Shown here piece after piece: positions 41,307 to 50,458 of a DNA stretch of 64,000 nucleotides. The notes beneath the pieces were generated by a model. It saw only the letters and a list, made by a program, of their open reading frames with translations. It made no database searches and was not told the origin of the DNA. The DNA is from Sphingomonas horti (GTDB taxonomy: Bacteria > Pseudomonadota > Alphaproteobacteria > Sphingomonadales > Sphingomonadaceae): the NCBI RefSeq assembly GCF_009753715.1, contig NZ_WQMS01000008.1, forward strand, positions 45,172 to 109,171, given 5' to 3'. How positions within the stretch are numbered: position 1 is the stretch's first letter; each line of letters begins with the position of its first letter. Both the position numbers and the translations under genes were made by a program.

Positions 41307-44039
41307 TCAGGCAGAGAGGGCTGGTCTGGGGGCAGACGCGGGGCGATGATCGAGGTTCCGCAGCAGGCCGCCGGGGCCGCTATAGGCAGCCCAGGTCAGC
41401 ACCGCGCAGCTGAGATAGAAGATCATGAATCCCCACAGCGCGGCGTCGGCGCTGCCGGTCAGGTCGATCGACGATCCATAGGCCTTGGGAATGTAGAAGG
41501 CGCCATAGGCGGCGATCGCGGAGGTGAAGCCGATCACCGCCGCCGACTCGCGCTCCGACTGCAGCCGGCGTTCGCCCTCGGGCAGTCCGGCTGCGGTGCG
41601 ATCGACTTCGGAGCGCATGATCGCCGGCACCATCTGGAAGGTCGAGGCGTTGCCGACGCCGCTGACGAAGAACAGCGCCAGCACCATCGCGAAGAAGCCC
41701 GCGAAGCTGTGCGCCTCCAGGAACCAGAGCATCCCCGCGATCGCCGCGATCTGGGCGATGAACACCCAGAAGGTCACGCGCGCGCCGCCGAGCCGGTCGG
41801 CGATCCAGCCGCTGCCGGCGCGGGACAGAGCGCCCAGCAGCGGCCCGATGAATGCGTAGCTCAGCGCGTTCTTCTCGGGGAAGACGAGCTTGGACAGCAG
41901 CGGGAAGCCAGCCGACATGCCGATGAACGTGCCGAAGGTTCCGGTATAAAGCCAGCACATCGTCCAGGTGTGGAGGCGGCCGAAGATCGTTGCCTGGTCG
42001 GCGAAGGAGGATCTGGCGGTCAGCAGGTCGTTCATGCCGAACCAGGCCGCGAGCGTGCCGATCATGACCAGCGGCACCCACACGAAGCCGGCATTCTGCA
42101 TCCACATCCGGCTGCCGTCCGCGGCGACCTGAGCCTGGCCGCCGAGCGCGCCAAACAGGCTCATCGTGATCACCACCGGCACCAGGAACTGCATCAGGCT
42201 GACGCCGAGATTGCCGAGGCCGGCGTTGATCGCCAGCGCGTTGCCCTTCTCGCTCTTGGGGAAGAAGAAGCTGATATTCGCCATCGACGAGGCGAAATTG
42301 CCGCCGCCAAGGCCGCAGAGCAGCGCCAGCACCAGGAAGATCAGATACGGCGTGTCGGGGTTCTGGACCGCATAGCCGATGCCGAAGGCCGGGATCAGCA
42401 GCGACGCGGTGGACAATGTCGTCCACAGCCGCCCGCCGAAGATCGGCACCAGGAAGGCGTAGAAGATGCGAAGCGTGGCGCCCGACAGGCCCGGCACGGC
42501 GGCCAGCCAGAAGAGCTGGTCGGTCGTGAAGCCGAAGCCGATGCCGGGGAGCCGCGCGACGACGATGCTCCACACCATCCAGACCGCGAAGGACAAGAGC
42601 AGGCAATAGGTAGAGATCCACAGGTTGCGGCGGGCGACGGCGCGGCCGCCCTTCAACCAGAAGTCCGGCTCTTCGGGCCGCCAGTCCGCGATCGGACCGG
42701 CGCGGCGCGGCGGGATCGCGACGCCCGGCTCGCCCAGGCCCTGCATTTCCGGCAGCTCCGGCACCTGCGCCTGGGTGCCCTTGCGCGCGGCGGCCCGCTC
42801 CATCTGGCGGATGGCGAAGTGCATCCAGGTCAGCGCCAGCGTGACCAGCACGAACAGCAGCACGAAGCAGCTGGTCCACACGCCGGTGATGTCGTTCAGC
42901 GCGCCGAAGGCGAGCGGCAGCACGAAGCCGCCCAGCCCGCCGATCATGCCGACCAGCCCGCCGACCGCGCCGACATGGTTCGGATAATAGACCGGGATGT
43001 GCTTGAAGACGGCCGCCTTGCCCAGGCTCATGAAGAAGCCGAGCACGAAGATCGTCACCAGGAACGGGATCAGCCCCATCGAGGTACGGAAGGTGATCGG
43101 CCCGTGCACGCCGTCGACGATGTAGGTGGTCGGCGGATAGGAAAGCATAAAGGTGCAGAACACCGAGATGCCGAACGTCACGTACAGCACCGACCGCGCG
43201 CCGTAGCGGTCCGACAGCTTGCCGCCATAGATGCGGAACACGCTCGCCGGCACCGAGTAGAAGGCCGCCAGCATGCCGGCGCTTTCCACGTCCAGCTTGT
43301 ACACGCCGATCAGGTAGCGCGGCAGCCACAGCGCCAGCGCAACGAAGGCGCCGAAGACGAAGAAATAATAAAGCGCGAACCGCCAGACCTGGACGTTCTT
43401 CAGCACCGACAGCTGCTCGCGCATCGTCGCGGCGCTGCGCTTCTCCTGCCGCCGCGCCGCGCTTTCGGGGTCCTCGCGGGTGAGCAGCAGGAACACGACC
43501 GCCATCACCAGCAGCCCGGCCGCCCAGACCTGCGCGACCGCCTGCCAGCCCATCGCGACCATCACGAAAGGCGCGACGAACTTGGTGACCGCCGCGCCGA
43601 CATTGCCCGCGCCGAAAATGCCGAGCGCCGTGCCTTGCCTGTTGGCGGGATAGAATTTGGAGACATAGGTGACGCCGACCGAAAAGCCGCCGCCGGCCAG
43701 CCCGACGCCCAGCGCCGCCACCAGCAATTGCCCGTAGGTCTGGGCGAAGGACGTGAGGAAGGTCGCGATCGCGGCGAGGACCATCACCGCCGCGAACACG
43801 CGCCGGCCGCCGATCTGGTCGGCCCAGACGCCGAGCAGCACTCGCGCCAGCGACCCGGTCAGAATGGGCGTCCCGATCAGCAGCCCGAACTCGGTCTCGG
43901 TCAAGCCCAGCCGGTCCTTCACGCCCAGGCCGATGATCGAGAAGATCGTCCAGACAGCGAAGCAGGCAGTGAAGGCGGCCGTGCTCGTCCAGAGAACCTG
44001 GCCGGCGCCTGCGGCGGGTCGATCGATGGCCGTTGCCAT
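41307..44039 (-). CDS. narK: Fused nitrate/nitrite transporter NarK1-NarK2
   Basis: 910 residues comprising two complete MFS transporters joined by a linker of about 80 polar residues (QMERAAARKGTQAQVPELPE and onward). The first half has GLTETEFGLLIGTPILTGSLARVLLGVWAD and ends near 410. The second starts at RRNLWISTYCLLLSFAVWMVW and contains the NarK nitrate signatures GLGGGNFASSMANISFFFP and AINAGLGNLGVSLMQF. In Paracoccus the fused form combines a nitrate/proton symporter with a nitrate/nitrite antiporter; I infer the same roles here. narG follows 15 bases downstream. No FNR or NarL box is obvious in the 113-bp gap before it. Confidence 0.96.
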   Translation of the reverse strand: MATAIDRPAAGAGQVLWTSTAAFTACFAVWTIFSIIGLGVKDRLGLTETEFGLLIGTPILTGSLARVLLGVWADQIGGRRVFAAVMVLAAIATFLTSFAQTYGQLLVAALGVGLAGGGFSVGVTYVSKFYPANRQGTALGIFGAGNVGAAVTKFVAPFVMVAMGWQAVAQVWAAGLLVMAVVFLLLTREDPESAARRQEKRSAATMREQLSVLKNVQVWRFALYYFFVFGAFVALALWLPRYLIGVYKLDVESAGMLAAFYSVPASVFRIYGGKLSDRYGARSVLYVTFGISVFCTFMLSYPPTTYIVDGVHGPITFRTSMGLIPFLVTIFVLGFFMSLGKAAVFKHIPVYYPNHVGAVGGLVGMIGGLGGFVLPLAFGALNDITGVWTSCFVLLFVLVTLALTWMHFAIRQMERAAARKGTQAQVPELPEMQGLGEPGVAIPPRRAGPIADWRPEEPDFWLKGGRAVARRNLWISTYCLLLSFAVWMVWSIVVARLPGIGFGFTTDQLFWLAAVPGLSGATLRIFYAFLVPIFGGRLWTTLSTASLLIPAFGIGYAVQNPDTPYLIFLVLALLCGLGGGNFASSMANISFFFPKSEKGNALAINAGLGNLGVSLMQFLVPVVITMSLFGALGGQAQVAADGSRMWMQNAGFVWVPLVMIGTLAAWFGMNDLLTARSSFADQATIFGRLHTWTMCWLYTGTFGTFIGMSAGFPLLSKLVFPEKNALSYAFIGPLLGALSRAGSGWIADRLGGARVTFWVFIAQIAAIAGMLWFLEAHSFAGFFAMVLALFFVSGVGNASTFQMVPAIMRSEVDRTAAGLPEGERRLQSERESAAVIGFTSAIAAYGAFYIPKAYGSSIDLTGSADAALWGFMIFYLSCAVLTWAAYSGPGGLLRNLDHRPASAPRPALSA

Positions 44040-44152
44040 TTCCCCCCTCCCGTCGGGATCGTTGTCCTAGTTCAACAATGCAACTGCAGCATTCGGGTTC
44101 CCGGTCAAGTCGTTACGTGTTCGAATCGGTTCGGGTCAATCAATCGCATCAC

Positions 44153-44827
44153 TTAAGAGGATGAAGACCGTGCGGCCGCCGGATTGAAGCGCGGCCAGCG
44201 CGCGGCGATCCAGCTGCGCACCCGGGCCCGCGGATCGCCGCCGGGCTCGGGCTCTTCGAGCGCCGATTCGACCCGCGTCACTTCGGGGACATAGCGCTTG
44301 ATCGCCTGTTCGATGCCCTGCTTCAGCGTGGTCCGGCCTGACGGACAGCCGCCGCACGCGCCGCCCATGCGAACATAGGCGATGCCGGTTTCGGCATCGA
44401 AGCGCAGCAATGTCGCCTCGCCGCCGTCGCGCGCGAGCATCGGTCGCACATAGCGTTCGATCACCTCGACGATCTGCTGCGCGACCAGACCGCCTTCGGC
44501 GGGCGGCGGGGGCGCGGGCAGCAGCGAGGCGGGGAGGGCGGGCTCGCCGGAGAACAGGAAGTCGGCCAGCTCGGCCAGCAGCTGGGGCTTCAGCGCGGCC
44601 CAGGGAAACTCGGCCGAGCGGCGGACAGCAGTCACGAAATCGGGGCCGATCATGATGCGATCGATGCCGTCGATCGCCAGCAGCGCCGCCGCGAGCGGGG
44701 CCTGCGCGGCGGCATCGCCCGGGGCGATCTCGACCGGAGGGCCTTTCAGCAGCGACACGCCGGGAAGCAGCCGAAGCGCGTCGGGATTGGGCGTCTGCTC
44801 GACCTGGATGATGGGCGCGTGGATCAT
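44153..44827 (-). CDS. Nfu-type Fe-S cluster carrier
   Basis: A 224-residue scaffold/carrier. The N-terminal Nfu_N domain (IIQVEQTPNPDALRLLPG...MIGPDFVTAVRR) is followed by a proline-rich linker (SLLPAPPPPAEGG) and the NifU C-terminal domain with the cluster-binding pair C158 and C161 in GACGGCPSGRTTL. A tail of about 50 residues follows. Placement between cbb3 assembly and nar genes suggests a dedicated source of Fe-S clusters for NarGH. It may be a paralogue of a housekeeping nfuA elsewhere. Starts six bases after the 89-aa gene. Confidence 0.9.
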   Translation of the reverse strand: MIHAPIIQVEQTPNPDALRLLPGVSLLKGPPVEIAPGDAAAQAPLAAALLAIDGIDRIMIGPDFVTAVRRSAEFPWAALKPQLLAELADFLFSGEPALPASLLPAPPPPAEGGLVAQQIVEVIERYVRPMLARDGGEATLLRFDAETGIAYVRMGGACGGCPSGRTTLKQGIEQAIKRYVPEVTRVESALEEPEPGGDPRARVRSWIAARWPRFNPAAARSSSS

Positions 44828-44833
44828 CGCCGC

Positions 44834-45103
44834 TCAGGATATCATCGTGAGGGCGATGCCGAAGAAGCCGAGCGTCAGGAACAAGGGAGGGATCAGCATC
44901 CGGATCAGCGCCGCGCCACGGTGGTCACGGCCGGAGACGGTGTCGATGCCCTGACGCATGAACTGCTGGAGCCCGGCGCGCTCGGTGTCTTGCGCTTCGA
45001 TCTCCGGGATCGGAACCGGCGCGACCTGCGCGCTGACGGGCCATACGGCGGCGACGTCGACTGAATCGATGCGGCCGGACACGGCAATCTTCTCCTGCAG
45101 CAT
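44834..45103 (-). CDS. Unknown 89-residue membrane protein between cco and nar genes
   Basis: MLQEKIAVSGRIDSVDVAAV at the start, a middle IPEIEAQDTERAGLQQFMRQG, and a C-terminal transmembrane helix PPLFLTLGFFGIALTMIS. There is a single helix and no cysteines or histidine pairs for metal except GRDHRG. AGGAGG lies seven bases before the ATG, so expression is well supported. A conserved 20-base motif shared with the ccoN and TonB-receptor promoters lies 83-102 bases upstream. No family is recognised. Confidence 0.75.
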   Translation of the reverse strand: MLQEKIAVSGRIDSVDVAAVWPVSAQVAPVPIPEIEAQDTERAGLQQFMRQGIDTVSGRDHRGAALIRMLIPPLFLTLGFFGIALTMIS

Positions 45104-45182
45104 TGGCGGTCCTCCTGATCGGCCAGGCCTTGAATGCTGGTCCTGTTCTATGATTCCGCCCCCTGGCTGGACATCTGGATAT

Positions 45183-45350
45183 TCACCCTAAGGGGTTTTC
45201 CGGAGGCGCCGGCGCATCATCGACGAGGATGCGCAGGGCTGCCCCCTCCATGTCGTCGAACTGGCCGCTGCCGAGCGCCCAGAAGAACGCGACCAGGCCG
45301 GACAGGCCGAGCAGCAGCGCGAGCGGGATCAGGAGGGCGAGGCCGTTCAT
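45183..45350 (-). CDS. ccoS: cbb3 oxidase assembly protein CcoS
   Basis: A 55-residue single-helix protein. MNGLALLIPLALLLGLSGLV is the membrane segment, and AFFWALGSGQFDDMEGAALR is the CcoS signature (FxWAxxxGQFDDxExxAxRIL). It is needed for cofactor insertion in the cbb3 oxidase. ATG overlaps the ccoI TGA (ATGA). The last codons (ENPLG) lie in the CCCTTAGGG motif. Confidence 0.95.
   Translation of the reverse strand: MNGLALLIPLALLLGLSGLVAFFWALGSGQFDDMEGAALRILVDDAPAPPENPLG
45186..45205 (-). promoter_or_regulatory. CCCTTAGGG motif, copy 1 (upstream of the 89-aa gene)
   Basis: Minus strand reads CTCCGGAAAACCCCTTAGGG. Shared with 53027-53046 and 55709-55728, all facing leftward. It overlaps the 3' end of ccoS. 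Confidence 0.45.
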
Positions 45351-47455
45351 TGCGGCACTCTCCGCAACCGCAGCGCATTGCCGACGACGATGATCGACGA
45401 TCCCGACATCGCCAGCGCGGCGACGAGCGGCGTCACCAGCCCGAGCAGCGCGAGCGGGATGGCGACCATGTTGTAGCTGATCGCGATCGCGAAATTCTGC
45501 CGCACGATCCGCATCGTCCGGCGCGCGACCATGATCGTCGTGGCGATCGGGGCGAGGCTGTCGCCCATGAACACGGCGTCCGCCGCGGTCTGGCCGACAT
45601 CGCTTGCCGAGGCCGGCGCCATCGAGGCGTGGCCGGCGGCGAGGGCCGGTCCGTCGTTCAGCCCGTCGCCGACCATCAGCACCTTGGCGCCGGTGGCGGC
45701 GAGGCTGCCGATCGCGGCGAGCTTGTCTTCCGGCCGCATGTCCGTCTGCGCAGCCAGGTTGAGCGCCTGGGCGACAGGCGCGACCGACTCGGCCCGGTCG
45801 CCGGATGCGATCGAACCTCGGATGCCGAGGCGATCGAGGCGCGCGAGCGTGGCTCCGGTGCCGGGCCGGATCGCGTCCTCAAAGTGCAGGAGGCACGGCT
45901 CCAGCCCGTCCATCGTGAAGGCGACCGCCATCTGGCTGTCGGCCTCGTCGGCGCCGGGCCGGCCGAGGGACACCGGCGCGCCCAGATAGCGGCCGCGCAT
46001 CCCGAAGCCGGGCTCCTCGCGGATCTGCTCGACGGGGGCCGGGGTGACGCCTTGCTGCTCCAGCGCGGTGCGCAGCGCGGCGCTGAGCGGGTGGCGGCTG
46101 CCCTGGGCAAGCGCGAGCACGGCCGGCTTCATCACCGGCCGCAGTCTGTCGAGATCGACCGGCTGCGGGCGGCCGAGCGTCAGCGTGCCGGTCTTGTCGA
46201 ACAGCGCGCGGTCGACCTCGGCCAGCCGTTCCAGCGCCGAGCCGTCCTTGATCAGCACGCCCGACCGCATCAGCGTGCCGGCGGCGACGATCTGCGCGGC
46301 GGGCACGGCAAGGCCCAGCGCGCAGGGGCAGGTGATGATCAGCACGGCGGCCGCGATCAGCAGCGAATGGTGCCAGCCCGCGCCCGCCAGCATCCAGCCG
46401 AAAAAGGACAGCAGCGCCAGCGTGTGGACTGCAGGCGCGTAGAGCCGCGCGGCGCGATCGGCGATGCGGACATAGCGTGAGCGCGCCTGCCCGGCCTGCT
46501 CCATCAGCCGGGCAATATCGGCGATCGCCGTGTCCGGCCCCGCGGCGGTGATCCGCACCGTTAGCGGCGCGTCCAGGTTCAACGTGCCGGCATGCACCTT
46601 CGCGCCTTCGCCCACCGGTTGCGGCGCGCTTTCGCCGGTCAGCAGCGCCAGATCCAGGCTGCTGGCGCCCGCCTCGACGACGCCGTCCGCCGCGAGCCGC
46701 TCGCCCGCCGCGACGATCATCCGCATGCCCGGCGCCAGCGTGTCGGCGGCTCGCCACTCCGTGGTGCCATCCGGCTTCAGGGTGAGCGCTCCGGGCGCGG
46801 TCTGCTTCAGCAGCGCGGCGACCCCGTCGCGCGCGCGGTCGCGCATCACGCTGTCCAGCACGCGGCCAACCAGCAGGAAGAACAGCAGCATCACCGCGCC
46901 GTCGAAATAGGCATGGGCGCCGCTGGTCAGCGTCTCGAACAGGCTGAGCGCCGTCACCAGCAGCACGCCGATCGAGATCGGCACATCCATGTTGGTGCGG
47001 CCGTGGCTGAGCGCGGCCCAGGCGGACTTGAAGAACGGCCGGCCGGAATAGGCGACAGTGGGGATCGCGATCAGGGCGGACAAAAGGTGGAACAGGTCGC
47101 GCGTCGCCCCGGCCGCGCCGGACCAGACCGAAACCGAAAGCAGCATCACGTTCATCGACGCGAAGCCGGCGACGGCGGTCGCCTTCAGCAGGTCGCGACT
47201 TTCGGACGGTGCCGGCGCATTGCCCTGGATCGGCTGCGCCTCGAATCCCAGTTTCGCGATCGCTGCCTGCAGGTCGGGCAGCTGGAGCCCCGGCGCATGA
47301 TCGATCGCGACCTGCCTCGCCGTGAAATTGACGCGCGCCGACGCGATCCCCGGCACCGGCGCGAGGCCGCTTTCCAGCTTTGCGATGCAGCCGGCGCAGC
47401 GCATCCCCGGCACGGCGAACAGGGTGCGGGTCGGATCGCCGGCGATCGCGGTCAT
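45347..47455 (-). CDS. ccoI: Copper-transporting P1B-type ATPase for cbb3 assembly
   Basis: 702 residues. An N-terminal heavy-metal domain with GMRCAGC (C20, C23) and eight helices. The metal-channel motif CPC is in ITCPCALGLAVP, the phosphorylation site in FDKTGTLTLG, and the hinge in MVGDGLNDGPAL. CcoI exports copper to the periplasm for insertion into CcoN, unlike detoxifying CopA. The ATG at 47455 overlaps the ccoH TGA. Next gene ccoS overlaps by four bases. Confidence 0.96.
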   Translation of the reverse strand: MTAIAGDPTRTLFAVPGMRCAGCIAKLESGLAPVPGIASARVNFTARQVAIDHAPGLQLPDLQAAIAKLGFEAQPIQGNAPAPSESRDLLKATAVAGFASMNVMLLSVSVWSGAAGATRDLFHLLSALIAIPTVAYSGRPFFKSAWAALSHGRTNMDVPISIGVLLVTALSLFETLTSGAHAYFDGAVMLLFFLLVGRVLDSVMRDRARDGVAALLKQTAPGALTLKPDGTTEWRAADTLAPGMRMIVAAGERLAADGVVEAGASSLDLALLTGESAPQPVGEGAKVHAGTLNLDAPLTVRITAAGPDTAIADIARLMEQAGQARSRYVRIADRAARLYAPAVHTLALLSFFGWMLAGAGWHHSLLIAAAVLIITCPCALGLAVPAAQIVAAGTLMRSGVLIKDGSALERLAEVDRALFDKTGTLTLGRPQPVDLDRLRPVMKPAVLALAQGSRHPLSAALRTALEQQGVTPAPVEQIREEPGFGMRGRYLGAPVSLGRPGADEADSQMAVAFTMDGLEPCLLHFEDAIRPGTGATLARLDRLGIRGSIASGDRAESVAPVAQALNLAAQTDMRPEDKLAAIGSLAATGAKVLMVGDGLNDGPALAAGHASMAPASASDVGQTAADAVFMGDSLAPIATTIMVARRTMRIVRQNFAIAISYNMVAIPLALLGLVTPLVAALAMSGSSIIVVGNALRLRRVPQ

Positions 47456-47910
47456 GACAGATTCTCGATCAGCCGCGCTTCGTTCGCGCCGCTGCGCACG
47501 GTCAGGTGGACGAGCCAGCGGCCCGCCGGCAGCGCCTCGACGGAGCGGAGCCGGCCGTCGCCTGCCGGCGCGAAGCGAAGCGGCACGTCGGCCTCCCGCC
47601 CGAGCGGGTGGCGGGCGACGGCGCTGGCCGAAAGTCCGGCGAGCGGCTGGCCATCGGCAGAGGATGCCGCGATCGTCACGTGCCGCCGCGCGTCGACGGC
47701 GACCGTCTTGGTCCAGCCGAGCTGCTCCTGCGCACGCGCCTCGGCCAGCCAGCGATTGAATTCCTGGCTGGCGACATAGCTGTTGTCGACGACGGTGCCG
47801 CCGAAGGTGCGGGTCGCGTACCAGGCCATGACGAAGTTGACCGCGATCACCGTGCCGAAGAAGGCGATCAGGATCGCGAGCATGTGCCAGCCGGTGAAAC
47901 GCCGCGTCAT
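47452..47910 (-). CDS. ccoH: FixH/CcoH cbb3 assembly protein
   Basis: 152 residues, one N-terminal membrane helix (FTGWHMLAILIAFFGTVIAVNFVMAWYA) and a periplasmic beta-rich domain. The FixH signature covers MAWYATRTFGGTVVDNSYVASQEFNRWL. It stabilises the oxidase during assembly. ATGA overlaps with ccoG and ccoI. Confidence 0.95.
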   Translation of the reverse strand: MTRRFTGWHMLAILIAFFGTVIAVNFVMAWYATRTFGGTVVDNSYVASQEFNRWLAEARAQEQLGWTKTVAVDARRHVTIAASSADGQPLAGLSASAVARHPLGREADVPLRFAPAGDGRLRSVEALPAGRWLVHLTVRSGANEARLIENLS

Positions 47911-49379
47911 TGCCCTGCCTCCGGCCGCTCGAAGCGGCTTTCCACGCTCGCCGTCTCGGCTTCGTCGTCAAGCGAGCGCACCTTGAACGAGAAGTCTTCC
48001 TTCGCCGCGCCCGAGCCCGGCGCCGCGACGAACAGCTTCAGCTTGGCGACGCTGTCCGCGGGCACGTCGAGCTTCGTGGAGCGCGCGGCGCTTTCGCGGC
48101 TGCCGTCGATCGACCAGGCCTTTGCCCCGGCAAGGCCGTCCAGTGCGATCTCGACCTGGCGCGGCCGCGCTTCCATGTTGCGGACCTTGACCGTGTAGCT
48201 GTTACGGATCTCGCCGTCCGACAGGCGGACATAGATGGGGTTGCGGTCCTGCTGCGCGCTGATGTCGATGCGCGTGCGTCCGCCCAGCGCGAACAGCATC
48301 GCCAGGCCGATCGATGCCCAGACCGCGAAATAGATGATCGTGCGCGGGCGCAGCACCGTCTTCCACAGCGGCTTGGGCGTGCCGCCGGCGGCTTCGATCG
48401 CGCAATCGTCCAGCGTCGCATAATCAATCAGGCCGCGCGGGCGGCCGATCCGCGTCATCACCTTGTCGCAGGCATCGATGCAGAGCGCGCAGGTGATGCA
48501 GCCGACCTGCGGTCCGTTGCGGATGTCGATTCCGGTCGGGCAGACCGCGACGCACTGGTTGCAGTCGATGCAGTCGCCCACGCCGAGGCCGAGGTCCTCC
48601 AGCGTCGCCGCCTTCTTGGTGCCGCGCGAGCGCGGCTCGCCCCGCCACTGCTTGTAGGTGACGATCAGCGACTTTTCGTCGAGCATCGCCGACTGGATGC
48701 GCGGCCAGGGGCACATGTAGATGCACACCTGCTCGCGCATGAAGCCGCCCAGGATATAGGTCGTGGCGGCGAGCACGCCGACCGTCGCATAGGCGACATA
48801 GGCCGCCTGTCCGGTCACGAAATCGCGGAACAGGGTCGGCGCGTCGGCGAAGTAGAAGATCCAGGCGCCGCCGGTCGCCAGCGCGATCGCGATGAAGACC
48901 GCGTGCTTGGTCATGCGTTTCGCGACCTTGGCCGGCCCCCATGGCGCCTTGGCGAGCCGGATCTGGGCATTGCGGTCGCCGTCGATCCAGCGTTCGACAT
49001 GCTGGTACACGTCGGTCCAGACCGTCTGCGGGCAGGCATAGCCGCACCAGGCGCGCCCCGCGACCGACGTCACCAGGAACAGCCCGATCCCCGCCATCAC
49101 CAGCAGGCCCGTCACATAATAGAATTCGTGCGGCCAGATCTCGATGCCGAACATGTAGAAGCGGCGGCCGGCGAGATCGATCAGCACTGCCTGGTCGGGC
49201 GCATAGGGCCCGCGGTCCCAGCGCAGCCACGGGGTCAGGTAGTAGATGGTCAGCGTGACCGCCATCACCAGCCATTTCAGCCGGCGGAAGCGGCCGTCGA
49301 TCTTCTGCGGATAGACGGGCTCCCGCTTGGCGTAGAGGCTCTTCTTGCCGACGCCGATCAGGTCCTCAGGGGCGGCCAT
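47907..49379 (-). CDS. ccoG: FixG/CcoG cbb3 accessory ferredoxin-like protein
   Basis: A 490-residue inner-membrane protein with about five helices and two [4Fe-4S] clusters: CIDCNQCVAVCPTGIDIRNG and CITCALCIDACDKVM. CGYACPQTVW and MCPWPRIQ are further family motifs, and the C-terminal third is a periplasmic Ig-like domain. It reduces copper during delivery to the oxidase. ATG at 49379 is chosen as the first residue of the conserved N-terminus (MAAPEDLIGVGKKSLYAKRE); it overlaps ccoP by 14 bases. Confidence 0.95.
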   Translation of the reverse strand: MAAPEDLIGVGKKSLYAKREPVYPQKIDGRFRRLKWLVMAVTLTIYYLTPWLRWDRGPYAPDQAVLIDLAGRRFYMFGIEIWPHEFYYVTGLLVMAGIGLFLVTSVAGRAWCGYACPQTVWTDVYQHVERWIDGDRNAQIRLAKAPWGPAKVAKRMTKHAVFIAIALATGGAWIFYFADAPTLFRDFVTGQAAYVAYATVGVLAATTYILGGFMREQVCIYMCPWPRIQSAMLDEKSLIVTYKQWRGEPRSRGTKKAATLEDLGLGVGDCIDCNQCVAVCPTGIDIRNGPQVGCITCALCIDACDKVMTRIGRPRGLIDYATLDDCAIEAAGGTPKPLWKTVLRPRTIIYFAVWASIGLAMLFALGGRTRIDISAQQDRNPIYVRLSDGEIRNSYTVKVRNMEARPRQVEIALDGLAGAKAWSIDGSRESAARSTKLDVPADSVAKLKLFVAAPGSGAAKEDFSFKVRSLDDEAETASVESRFERPEAGQ

Positions 49380-50289
49380 TGTTCGTCGCTCCCGCCTCGG
49401 CGAGCTCCGGCTTCGGCGCCTGCTCGCCGCCGCCCAGCGAGTGGACATAGGCAGCGAGCATCTTGATCGTCACCGGATCGAGGTGATTGCCCCAGCGCGG
49501 CATCACGCCGTAGCGGCTGTTGGCGATGGTATGCGCGATCGAGTCCGCGTCGCCGCCATAGAGCCAGATCGCGTCGGTCAGGTTCGGGGCGCCGACCGCG
49601 CGGCTGCCCTTGCCGTCGGGACCGTGGCAGGCGGTGCAGTTCTGCTCGAACAGCACGGCCCCGCGGCGGGACGCGGCATCGGGCTTCTGCTGGCCGGAAA
49701 TGGTGCGGACATGAGCGACCAGGTCGGCGATCTGGTCGGACTTCAGGATGCCGTCCTTCCCGAACGCCGGCATCTGCGACATGCGCGTCGCATCATGGTC
49801 CGGCTGCCGGACGCCATGCTCGATCGTGTACTGGATCGTCGCGATGTCGCCGCCCCACAGCCAGTCGTCGTCGTTCAGGTTCGGATAGCCCTTCGAACCA
49901 GCTGCGCCGGAGCCGTGGCACTGGGTGCACGACACCTTGAACGCGGCGCGGCCGCCCTCGATCGCCGCCTGCATCAGCTGCGGATGCTGGCCGAGCTGCT
50001 CGATCGGCGTGTCCGCGATCGCGCGCATCAGCGGCGCGCGCGCGGCGCGCTGCTGCTGCAGCTCCGCCTCCAGCTGGCCGGTGCTGGTCCAGCCGAGCAC
50101 GCCGGCGGTCGCGCTGTGCACGAGCGGCCAGGCGGGGTAGAGCACGACATAGACCGCCGCCCAGGCGATCGACGCGTAGAAGGCCCAGAGCCACCAGCGC
50201 GGCAGCGGCGTGTTCAGCTCCTCGATGCCGTCCCATTCATGACCCATGGTCTCGGTGCCGGTCGGCTGGTCGATACGCTTGTCAGCCAT
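49366..50289 (-). CDS. ccoP: cbb3 cytochrome c oxidase subunit III (di-haem)
   Basis: 307 residues with one membrane helix (about 32-56) and two periplasmic c-type haem sites, CTQCH (121-125) and CTACH (218-222). Axial methionines are in MPAFG and MPRWG. It delivers electrons from soluble cytochrome c to CcoO/CcoN. Overlaps ccoQ by eight bases and ccoG by 14. Confidence 0.97.
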   Translation of the reverse strand: MADKRIDQPTGTETMGHEWDGIEELNTPLPRWWLWAFYASIAWAAVYVVLYPAWPLVHSATAGVLGWTSTGQLEAELQQQRAARAPLMRAIADTPIEQLGQHPQLMQAAIEGGRAAFKVSCTQCHGSGAAGSKGYPNLNDDDWLWGGDIATIQYTIEHGVRQPDHDATRMSQMPAFGKDGILKSDQIADLVAHVRTISGQQKPDAASRRGAVLFEQNCTACHGPDGKGSRAVGAPNLTDAIWLYGGDADSIAHTIANSRYGVMPRWGNHLDPVTIKMLAAYVHSLGGGEQAPKPELAEAGATNNGRP

Positions 50290-50458
50290 TGTCCCGCTCC
50301 TTGGCCGGGTGGTCGTCGTCGAGGATGATGCGCGCGGCGGCGCGGTTGGCGGCCCGGTTGCGGGGCAGCAGCGCCCAGCCGACCAGCACCAGATAGGTCA
50401 GGCCCATGAACACCAAGCCCCAGCTGTCCGCGAAATGACGGAATTCATTGTAGTTCAC
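50282..50458 (-). CDS. ccoQ: cbb3 oxidase small subunit CcoQ
   Basis: 58 residues, one helix ([20 protein letters not shown]) followed by an arginine-rich stretch ([13 protein letters not shown]) and an acidic tail. GTG start at 50458 overlaps the ccoO TGA (GTGA). The position between ccoO and ccoP is diagnostic. Confidence 0.92.
   Translation of the reverse strand: MNYNEFRHFADSWGLVFMGLTYLVLVGWALLPRNRAANRAAARIILDDDHPAKERDNG

Noticed and set aside
44040..44152. Possible FNR or NNR box before narK
   Set aside because: Only half-site-like pieces (TTGATTGAC, GTTGAAC) occur. No TTGAT-N4-ATCAA with two good halves.
39450..44156. 1568-codon open frame on the plus strand opposite narG and narK
   Set aside because: It mirrors codon bias of two well-conserved genes on the other strand. 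The peptide is Arg/His/Asp/Gln-rich without domains. Typical antisense openness in high-GC DNA.
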